From NCBI GenBank assembly GCA_001804705.1, contig MHAY01000050.1, positions 1 to 43,973 of the forward strand: a stretch of 43,973 nucleotides of DNA. Direction: 5' to 3'. This document shows positions 8,143 to 14,865 of the stretch, piece after piece. The position numbers and the translations under genes are program-made. Each line of letters begins with the position of its first letter. Position 1 is the stretch's first letter. Below the pieces are notes generated by a model. It had not been told where the DNA came from, did not search any database, and worked only from the letters and a program-made list of their open reading frames with translations. Source of the DNA: Ignavibacteria bacterium RIFOXYC2_FULL_35_21 (GTDB lineage Bacteria > Bacteroidota > Ignavibacteria > Kapaibacteriales > UBA2268).

Positions 8143-9893
8143 TGTCACTACCAGTCAATATTGATGAATTGATTAGCGGTAAAACTGTTGAATGGGAACG
8201 TATTGAATTCAAGGAAGGCTGGAATCCAGAACGGACTATCAAAACAATTTGTGCATTTGCTAATGATTTTAATAACTGGGGTAGTGGTTACATTATTATT
8301 GGAATTGAAGATAATAACGGTACTCCTGTTTTACCACCAATAGGTTTAAATGTTCTTACTATTGATTCAATCCAAAGAGAGTTGAACAATCTTTGCAGAA
8401 AAATTATCCCTAACTATTTTCCAATATCAGAACCAATTGATTATCAAGGGAAAAAAATTCTTATTTTATGGTGTCCCGGTGGTAGTAATAGACCTTACAA
8501 AGCTCCGGATAAACTTGGTGATAATCCAAGATATTTATATTTCATCAGGAAATTTTCTTCCACCGTCAGACCAACTCATGAGGAAGAAATTGAACTTATT
8601 TCTATGTCAAATCGAATTCCATTCGATGACCAAGTAAATCATTTGGCACAATTATCAGATTTTGACCTATCTTCAATCAAAATTTATTTAAACGAAATCA
8701 AAAGTGACCTTGAACAGCATATACATGATTTATCTATTCAGGACTTATCAAGAAGGATGAATATAGCAGAAGGTTCAAATGAATATTTGAAACCTAAAAA
8801 TGTTGGTGTTCTATTTTTTGCCAAAGACGTGAAAAAATTCTTCCCTTATGTTAAAATAGAAATTGTAACATTTTATGATGAATCTGGTACTAATTATACT
8901 GAAAAGATTTTCACTGAACAAATACACAATCAATTACAAAATGCACTTTCTTATTTAAAGAATAGTGTAATAAGAGAAAAAGTTGAAAAGATAGAAGGTG
9001 AAGCAGAAGCAAAGCGGTTCTATAATTATCCTTACGAAGCCATAGAAGAAGCTCTTTGCAATGCAGTTTACCATCGGGGTTATGATAATGATTCCTCAAT
9101 AGAAATAAGAATTTATCCTGACCGATTAAGCATAATCAGTTTCCCAGGTCCACTTCCTCCTCTTGATAAAGTTAAACTCCAAAATTTACAGTTTGAAGTT
9201 CGTAAATACCGAAATCGCAGGATAGGAGATTTTCTCAAGGAGCTTCACCTTACTGAAGGGAGGGCTACAGGTATCCCAACTATTATTAACGCACTCAGGA
9301 AGAATGGTTCTCCAAATCCTATATTTGAAACTGATGATGAAAGAACATTTTTCAAAGTAACTTTCCATATACATCCCGATTTTCATGTTAAGGACAAGGT
9401 CCAGGTTAAAGTTGATGGACATGAAATAAAATTAAATATTGAAGATGAACTAAAAGTCAGGACAGAGTTGGTACCAGAACTGGACCAAGTTGGCACCGAG
9501 TTAGCACCTAGCATAAAACAATTGAGTGTGCAAGTTAGTGTGCAAGTTAAGCTCTTTGTTATTAATAACTTAGATGAAGTTGTTGCTTGTTTTGACAAAT
9601 ATGGTGTACAAGCTGGTGTACAAGTTAGGGAGCAAGTCAGGAAACAAGTTGAAAAAAATAAAATTGATAATCTTATAAATCTATTGAAATTATGTACTAT
9701 TCCACAGACACGAACTAGTATCTTAGATTTATTACAACTATCAAATCATTATAAAAATTATAAAAACAATATCATTGTGTTAATTAACAATGGGCTGATA
9801 AAAATGACTATACCTGATAAGCCAAACAGCCCGAATCAGAAGTATATGACTACTGATAAAGGGAAAAAATTGCTCGAAATAATCAATAATTAG
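8142..9893 (+). CDS. RM-associated AlbA_2 / HATPase_c_4 ATP-binding protein
   Basis: A 583-residue protein. The N-terminal AlbA_2 (Schlafen-like, formerly AAA_4) domain shows EWERIEFKEGW and GSGYIIIGIEDNNG. A GHKL-type ATP-binding segment follows (EEALCNAVYHRGYD, then PDRLSIISFPGPLPP and EGRATGIPTI), and the C-terminal part is winged-helix-like. It corresponds to COG2865-type proteins annotated as putative transcriptional regulators and often found as extra genes in type I operons. Between about residues 440 and 505 is a low-complexity stretch of short Q-V repeats (QVSVQVK, VQAGVQVREQVRKQV), common in this family and perhaps prone to slippage. It starts on the TAATG overlap with hsdM2. The function in restriction is unproven; regulation or an extra defence effector are both possible. 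Confidence 0.85.
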   Translation: MSLPVNIDELISGKTVEWERIEFKEGWNPERTIKTICAFANDFNNWGSGYIIIGIEDNNGTPVLPPIGLNVLTIDSIQRELNNLCRKIIPNYFPISEPIDYQGKKILILWCPGGSNRPYKAPDKLGDNPRYLYFIRKFSSTVRPTHEEEIELISMSNRIPFDDQVNHLAQLSDFDLSSIKIYLNEIKSDLEQHIHDLSIQDLSRRMNIAEGSNEYLKPKNVGVLFFAKDVKKFFPYVKIEIVTFYDESGTNYTEKIFTEQIHNQLQNALSYLKNSVIREKVEKIEGEAEAKRFYNYPYEAIEEALCNAVYHRGYDNDSSIEIRIYPDRLSIISFPGPLPPLDKVKLQNLQFEVRKYRNRRIGDFLKELHLTEGRATGIPTIINALRKNGSPNPIFETDDERTFFKVTFHIHPDFHVKDKVQVKVDGHEIKLNIEDELKVRTELVPELDQVGTELAPSIKQLSVQVSVQVKLFVINNLDEVVACFDKYGVQAGVQVREQVRKQVEKNKIDNLINLLKLCTIPQTRTSILDLLQLSNHYKNYKNNIIVLINNGLIKMTIPDKPNSPNQKYMTTDKGKKLLEIINN

Positions 9894-9920
9894 TAATTAT
9901 GTAAAAAAAATATTGAATAA

Positions 9921-10003
9921 AACAATTACGTAGTCTTGAAGAAATCAGGGCTGATATTATGGCTTTGGATGCTGAAATTGATGGTAAGATAAATGAGATA
10001 TAA
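9921..10003 (+). pseudogene. Orphan hsdM 3' tail between accessory genes
   Basis: The sequence encodes LRSLEEIRADIMALDAEI and ends at TAA 10001-10003. This is the C-terminus of an HsdM, matching 8054-8142 (LRSLEEIRADILALEDE) but diverged and two codons shorter. No hsdM body precedes it: upstream is the AlbA_2 gene. The copy directly precedes the ATG of the HEPN gene (10005), just as the real hsdM2 tail precedes the AlbA_2 gene. It looks like a tail brought in from another type I operon with the downstream gene. Confidence 0.82.
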
Positions 10004-10004
10004 A

Positions 10005-11300
10005 ATGAAAAGACTTGACATTGAAAATATTAATTGGTACTTGTTCAATTTATATGGACTTCAGATTGAAGACCAGGATAATTGGCGTGATTTCATATTT
10101 GATGATGCTACAATAGTTAATGCAAAGCAACTAAAGGAATATCTTGAAGAAATTCAATACGATGAAAGACCAATTATCCATTATCTCTTTTCTCATTTTA
10201 AATCTGAACATACTTTTTTAATCGTTCAAAATTATGGAAAAATTGTAAAAGAAAATGAAAAAGAACTTCAAGCTCAAGCTGAAAAAAGAGCTTTAGAAGT
10301 CTCAGGATTTATATTTTTTGTATTCTTATTTTTATCTGATTTTAGAATTGGAATCTCTTTAGATAGTCAGATTTATGGAAGTCAAGGTAGTGAGATTAAC
10401 CTCTTAACAAGCTATAAAAGTCAATCAACTCATAATAAATATACTGCTGGTGAATATTCAATTTCTATACCTGATGAACCTTTGAGATATAGCAGAACAA
10501 AACTAATTAATTTATTTAATAAAATTCAGTTTAAGAGACTATATTATTTTGTCAAAACACGAAATGATAAAAATATTAATGAATCTTTATCAAATCTTTA
10601 TTTAACACTTAATGTTCCTTCTCCGATAACTCAATTGCTTGGAGCTATAACATCTATCGAAATTTTGTTAAAAGATGATATGAAATACGACAGGATAAGT
10701 GAGCGTATCAATACTATGCTCGGTGAGAAAATTTATAAAGATTTTGTTGAAACAAGTAAAGATAAAATTGGTGTCCTTAAAAAAAGACATAATGTAATCC
10801 ATCAGGGAGAACATTGTACAGATAAAGATGCTTATAGTGCTATAGTTGTCTCGTCTTATATTATTATTGTTTTTTCCCATTTAGTTCATCATTTCCCTAC
10901 AAAAAGTAAGATATGTAAACATTTAGATATAATACACAAAATTCAAAAGGACAAAGATTTGACCTTAGATATTTTTGGAATCATAGAAAAATGGGAAGCA
11001 ATAAAATTTGATTTAACATTGATTGATTGGACTGTGCAAAGACTGATTTATTATTTTGGTCTTTGCAATTCAAAAAAGAAGGAAGTTACAAAAGATAGCT
11101 TTACCCAAGCTATAGTATGGCATTCAAAAGTTAGGAATAACGATTTAGAAACTTCCTATAACTTGATTAAAAATTCTCTTTATTACAATGTAAGCCCAAT
11201 TAATAGCTTTGATGAATTGACAACATATTATGAAGAAAATAAAATTAATATTGATGAAGAGATTAATAAAAGTGAAAGATGGCACAAATTTATAGTTTAA
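10005..11300 (+). CDS. HEPN-domain protein, candidate RNase effector in the RM operon
   Basis: A 431-residue protein. Near the C-terminal half LLGAITSIEILLKDD and the helices around it end in KKRHNVIHQGE. R261-H-x3-H266 matches the R-(N/H/D)-x3-H motif of HEPN ribonucleases, placed as in ApeA-like and other abortive-infection HEPN proteins. The N-terminal 200 residues are unassigned; one hydrophobic stretch (FIFFVFLFLSDF, about 102-113) may be buried or membrane-touching. I chose ATG 10005, two bases after the stop of the orphan hsdM tail, over ATG 9993, which lies inside that tail. It is placed between the ATP-binding protein and hsdS, like PrrC-type anticodon nucleases that guard type I systems. 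RNase activity is inferred from the motif alone. Confidence 0.72.
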   Translation: MKRLDIENINWYLFNLYGLQIEDQDNWRDFIFDDATIVNAKQLKEYLEEIQYDERPIIHYLFSHFKSEHTFLIVQNYGKIVKENEKELQAQAEKRALEVSGFIFFVFLFLSDFRIGISLDSQIYGSQGSEINLLTSYKSQSTHNKYTAGEYSISIPDEPLRYSRTKLINLFNKIQFKRLYYFVKTRNDKNINESLSNLYLTLNVPSPITQLLGAITSIEILLKDDMKYDRISERINTMLGEKIYKDFVETSKDKIGVLKKRHNVIHQGEHCTDKDAYSAIVVSSYIIIVFSHLVHHFPTKSKICKHLDIIHKIQKDKDLTLDIFGIIEKWEAIKFDLTLIDWTVQRLIYYFGLCNSKKKEVTKDSFTQAIVWHSKVRNNDLETSYNLIKNSLYYNVSPINSFDELTTYYEENKINIDEEINKSERWHKFIV

Positions 11301-11304
11301 AGTT

Positions 11305-12678
11305 ATGCTAAAACAATACCCCAAATACAAACCCTCCGGCAATGATTTGATTGGCGATATTCCTGAGCATTGGAATATTAAAAAGTTAAAGTTTTTATTG
11401 AAACCAATAAAAGGTTCATTAAAACCTGGTCCATTTGGAAGCGATTTAAAAAATTCTGATTTTTCAACAATTGGTGAAATAAAAGTTTATACCCAAAGAA
11501 ATATAATTGAAAACAATTTTGAATTAGGTGAAGATTATATTTCGAATGAAAAATTTAATAAATTATCAGTTTTTGAAATATTTGAGAATGATATAATAAT
11601 TACTTCAAGAGGCACAATTGGAAAAGCTTCCAAGTTCCCAAAAGGAGTTCAGAGAGGTATTATTCACCCTTGTCTCATAAAATTACAAATTAATACTGAT
11701 AAAATTTCTAATGATTTTTTAATCAAATATTTCAATGATGCAGTATTTTTTAAAGAAGATGTTAAAATTTCTAGTAATAGTACAGTAATAGATGTTATTT
11801 ATGGGAACACCTTAAAAGAAATAAATATTTTTGTTCCTCCTATAGATGAACAAATAAAAATTGTAGAATTTATTAACAAAAAGACTGCTTTGATTGATTC
11901 CTTTATCGAAAAGAAGCAAAAGCTGATTGAACTGCTAAAAGAAGAAAGAACGGCTGTAATCAATCAGGCAGTAACAAAAGGTCTCCCCTCGCCATCCGGA
12001 GAGGGGCAGGGGGTGAGGTTTAAACCCAGCGGCATAGACTGGCTGGGCGATATACCGGAACATTGGGAAGTGAAGAAACTGAAGTATGTGGCAGAGATTC
12101 AATCAAGTAACGTTGATAAGAAAACAAATGAAGGAGAAATTTCAGTTCTACTTTGTAACTATATTGATGTTTATAAGAACGAATTTATTAACGATTCTAT
12201 TTTATTTATGGAAGCATCTGCAACCGAAAAAGAAATAGAAAAATTCATTCTCAATAAAGGAGACGTTTTAATTACAAAAGACTCTGAAACACCTGATGAC
12301 ATAGCAAAACCTGCATATGTTGAAAAAGATTTTGAAAATGTAATCTGTGGTTATCATTTAGCTCAGATAAAAACTAATCGACATGATATGTTTGGTGAGT
12401 ATTTGTTTAGACTTTTTCAATCAAAAGATTTCAATTCTCATTTTGAAGTTTCAGCAAACGGGGTAACGAGATTTGGGCTTCCACTTGATTCAATCACAGA
12501 CGTTATAGTTCCATTGCCTTTAAAGGCAGAACAAAAACAAATTGTAAATCATATTGAAAACGAAACACAAAAAATAGATTCAACAATAACCAAAATCGAA
12601 AAAGAAATAGAGCTGATGCAGGAATACCGGACTGCATTGATTAGCGAAGTTGTAACCGGGAAAGTGAAGGTGGTGTGA
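11305..12678 (+). CDS. hsdS: Type I restriction-modification specificity subunit HsdS
   Basis: A 457-residue specificity subunit with two target recognition domains. Each half opens alike (YKPSGNDLIGDIPEHWNIKK at 8-27; FKPSGIDWLGDIPEHWEVKK at 239-258) and each ends in a conserved helix (IDSFIEKKQKLIELLKEERT at 197-216; the second near the C-terminus ending EVVTGKVKVV). Each TRD should read one half of a split recognition site. Residues 227-238 (LPSPSGEGQGVR core) lie just where the first helix meets the second half and are encoded by a GC-rich palindromic insert, so spacer length or hinge geometry may be changed. ATG 11305 follows the HEPN stop by four bases. The 3' end is partly repeated at 12827-12856. 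Confidence 0.93.
   Translation: MLKQYPKYKPSGNDLIGDIPEHWNIKKLKFLLKPIKGSLKPGPFGSDLKNSDFSTIGEIKVYTQRNIIENNFELGEDYISNEKFNKLSVFEIFENDIIITSRGTIGKASKFPKGVQRGIIHPCLIKLQINTDKISNDFLIKYFNDAVFFKEDVKISSNSTVIDVIYGNTLKEINIFVPPIDEQIKIVEFINKKTALIDSFIEKKQKLIELLKEERTAVINQAVTKGLPSPSGEGQGVRFKPSGIDWLGDIPEHWEVKKLKYVAEIQSSNVDKKTNEGEISVLLCNYIDVYKNEFINDSILFMEASATEKEIEKFILNKGDVLITKDSETPDDIAKPAYVEKDFENVICGYHLAQIKTNRHDMFGEYLFRLFQSKDFNSHFEVSANGVTRFGLPLDSITDVIVPLPLKAEQKQIVNHIENETQKIDSTITKIEKEIELMQEYRTALISEVVTGKVKVV
11984..12019. repeat. GC-rich palindromic element inserted in frame in hsdS
   Basis: CCCCTC and GAGAGGGG flank a short loop, followed by CAGGGGGTGAGG. Its composition contrasts sharply with the AT-rich gene around it. 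It sits exactly at the hinge between the two HsdS halves and keeps the frame. Its layout (C-rich stem arm, loop, G-rich arm, then a second G run) parallels the elements at 4544 and 34081. Confidence 0.65.
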
Positions 12679-12719
12679 TGGAAGAAAAAGAACTTGTAAA
12701 ATTATTGAAAGAGTTATAA
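12678..12719 (+). pseudogene. 13-codon stub of a lost accessory gene after hsdS
   Basis: The ATG overlaps the hsdS stop (TGATG, 12676-12680) and the frame reads MEEKELVKLLKEL, then stops. The coupled start and the GAAGGTGG sequence upstream are those expected for a real next gene in the operon. The first residues (EKEL) resemble the start of the following AlbA_2 protein (MIEKEL), so this is probably the 5' end of an accessory gene whose body has been lost or replaced. Confidence 0.55.
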
Positions 12720-12826
12720 GTTTGGGACTATAAGTTTATGTGACGGTTATGTGATTAAGAGAATATTTCAATAATAAATCTATATATTTTTCAATGGATT
12801 ATAATGTGATTGATTTATTATTTTAA

Positions 12827-12856
12827 GAAGTGACTAGGAAAGTGAAAGTGGTGTAA
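12827..12856 (+). pseudogene. Orphan hsdS 3' tail before the second AlbA_2 gene
   Basis: The sequence encodes VTRKVKVV and stops at 12854-12856. This matches the true hsdS end VVTGKVKVV with its following start codon. It sits just before the ATG (12858) of the next gene, the same arrangement as the orphan hsdM tails. It is short, so the case rests on the match continuing through the stop and into the next gene start. Confidence 0.65.
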
Positions 12857-12857
12857 T

Positions 12858-14525
12858 ATGATTGAGAAAGAACTTCAAAATTATCTTTTTGATAATTATC
12901 CGAAAGAAAATGAATCCTGTGAGTGGAAGGGATTTCAATCATTAATACATTCAGTTTCTGGAAGCACTGGTGATGATATTATTTCATATATTTCAGCAAT
13001 TTCAAACATGGAGGGTGGTTCCTTATTGATAGGAGTAAAAGATGATACAATAGAAATTATTGGGATTAAAGAGTTCCATAATTATACAACCGATAATATC
13101 AAATTGAAAATACTGGAACAATGTCCAAATCTAACTTCCGAAGGATTTGATGTCGAGGAATTAATAGCGGAAGAGACTGGAAAAATAGTATGGATTTTTC
13201 ATATTCCAAAACATAAACCAAGACAGCCTGTTCTTGCCCACAATCGTATTTGGCAAAGGGTTAACGATAGCCTTGTAGAGATAAGACCTGAAAGAAAAGA
13301 AGCTATCCTAAGTGAACCTGCATATTCTGAGGACTGGAGTGCCGGAATTGTTCCGGATGCAACAATTGATGACTTAGACTATGAGGCAATTAAATTAGCT
13401 AGAAAAAATTACAAAGAAAAATCCCCTGGATTAGCTCTTGAGGTTGATTCATGGAATGATATAACATTTCTTAATAAAGCAAAAATTATTATAAGAGGAA
13501 AAATTACAAGAACTGCAATAATCTTACTTGGTAAGCAAGAGTCAGAACATTATATAAGCCCAGCAGAAGCTAAAATTAGGTGGATACTTAAAGATAGTAA
13601 AGGGGTAGAAAAAGATTATCAAATTGAAGGTTGCCCTTTATTATTATCGCTAAATAAAATATATATAAAGATTCGTAATTTGAAATATAGTTACCTTAAA
13701 GATGGGACATTATACCCTGAAGAAATGTTAACATATGAGCCATTCACAATAAGAGAAGCAATTAACAATTGCATAGCACATCAAGACTATACAAAGAGTG
13801 GAAGGATTAATGTCATTGAATTTGATGACCAGCTTGTTTTTTCAAATTTAGGCTCATTCATTCCCGGTTCAGTAGAAAAAGTCATTATTGAGGATGCACC
13901 TGAAGAGCATTACCGAAATAAATTTCTTACAACAGCCATGTTAAATTTGAAAATGGTTGATTCAATCGGGAGCGGAATTAGAAAAATGTTCAATTTTCAA
14001 AGAGCAAGATTTTTCCCTATGCCCGACTATGATTTGTCAGGGGGTAAGGTTAAAGTAACTATAATAGGGAAAGTATTGGATATGAATTATGCAAGTTTAC
14101 TTGCTCGGAACATAGATTTATCATTGGATGATATAATATTATTAGATAAAGTACAAAAGAAACAAACATTAACATTAGAAGCTGAGAAATATTTAAGAAA
14201 AAATGGTTTAATAGAAGGAAGAAAACCGAATTACTTCATTTCATTAAAGATTTCTAAAAAAACAGGATTAAAAGCTGTTTATACAAAAAATAAAGCCCTT
14301 GATAAAAAATATTATCTGGATTTAATTATTAGAGCTATAATTCAACATGATGTTTTAACAAGGAGTGATGTTGATGAATTATTGTGGAAAAAGTTACCTG
14401 AATGGATGAATGAAAATCAGAAAAAAGCTAAAATAAATCATTTGTTGACAGAACTTAGAATAAAAGGCGACATTAAAAATGTTGGTTCTGATAGAAGTCC
14501 TAAATGGATTCTGTTAAAGAATTAA
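12858..14525 (+). CDS. Second RM-associated AlbA_2 / HATPase_c_4 ATP-binding protein
   Basis: A 555-residue protein with an N-terminal AlbA_2 domain (SYISAISNMEGGSLLIGVKD; VWIFHIPKHKPRQPVLAH; RIWQRVNDSLVEI) and a GHKL-type segment (REAINNCIAHQDYTKSGRIN; FSNLGSFIPGSV; VDSIGSGIRKMFNFQ). The C-terminal part looks like two winged-helix segments. It is only distantly like the AlbA_2 protein at 8142, so the two are separate acquisitions and not a tandem duplication. It lies between hsdS and hsdR and is preceded by an orphan hsdS tail. Proteins of this type are common in type I loci; the role is unknown, with nucleic-acid binding and ATP-dependent signalling the likely options. Confidence 0.85.
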   Translation: MIEKELQNYLFDNYPKENESCEWKGFQSLIHSVSGSTGDDIISYISAISNMEGGSLLIGVKDDTIEIIGIKEFHNYTTDNIKLKILEQCPNLTSEGFDVEELIAEETGKIVWIFHIPKHKPRQPVLAHNRIWQRVNDSLVEIRPERKEAILSEPAYSEDWSAGIVPDATIDDLDYEAIKLARKNYKEKSPGLALEVDSWNDITFLNKAKIIIRGKITRTAIILLGKQESEHYISPAEAKIRWILKDSKGVEKDYQIEGCPLLLSLNKIYIKIRNLKYSYLKDGTLYPEEMLTYEPFTIREAINNCIAHQDYTKSGRINVIEFDDQLVFSNLGSFIPGSVEKVIIEDAPEEHYRNKFLTTAMLNLKMVDSIGSGIRKMFNFQRARFFPMPDYDLSGGKVKVTIIGKVLDMNYASLLARNIDLSLDDIILLDKVQKKQTLTLEAEKYLRKNGLIEGRKPNYFISLKISKKTGLKAVYTKNKALDKKYYLDLIIRAIIQHDVLTRSDVDELLWKKLPEWMNENQKKAKINHLLTELRIKGDIKNVGSDRSPKWILLKN

Positions 14526-14550
14526 TTAAACTATTATCAAGATTAATAAA

Positions 14551-14649
14551 TTGATAGTAAAATGATAGTAATTTGTTAGTTAATTGATAGTAAAATGATA
14601 GTAATTTGTTAGTTAATTGATAGTTATTTGATAGTAATTTGTTAGTTAA
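14551..14649. repeat. Three tandem 33-bp repeats
   Basis: The unit starts TTGATAGTAAAATGATAGTA and ends ATTTGTTAGTTAA. Units are 14551-14583, 14584-14616 and 14617-14649. The first two are identical; the third has TTATT in place of AAAAT. They lie in the 340-bp gap between the AlbA_2 gene and hsdR, follow the gene stop, and have stops in all readings I tried. Each unit also contains a repeated TTTGATAGTA-like submotif. Confidence 0.88.
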
Positions 14650-14735
14650 TTAAAGAGATTAAAAAGAACTTAATTAATCACTTTTAATAACTTAAAATTG
14701 ACTTTTTTATTGATTTTCAATGACTTATTAATGAG

Positions 14736-14776
14736 CTTTTAAACGAGTTTTAAATGACTTTTAAACGAGTTTTAAA
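14736..14776. repeat. Tandem 19-bp repeat upstream of hsdR
   Basis: CTTTTAAACGAGTTTTAAA occurs at 14736-14754 and again at 14758-14776, a 22-bp period. Each copy is itself near-palindromic (CTTTTAAA / TTTTAAA). The spacing of about two helical turns and the position 90 bp before hsdR make it a candidate protein-binding site. The rest of the gap (14650-14735 and 14777-14865) is AT-rich with no gene that I can see. Confidence 0.7.
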
Positions 14777-14865
14777 AAAGTTTTTATAATTTTGGACACT
14801 GTAAGTTATTGTAATTATTGAATATAAGAAGTTATTAGATAAACGATAGATATGATGGTAATTAA

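Noticed and set aside
9440-9660. Frameshift or corruption in the Q-V repeat region of the first AlbA_2 protein
   Set aside because: The frame stays open through the repeats to a normal C-terminus, and such repeats are common in this family.
14551-14649. A CRISPR array
   Set aside because: Units are contiguous with no spacers, and no cas gene is near; it is a plain tandem repeat. The Cas4-like fold in the DUF2779 protein is not evidence for CRISPR.
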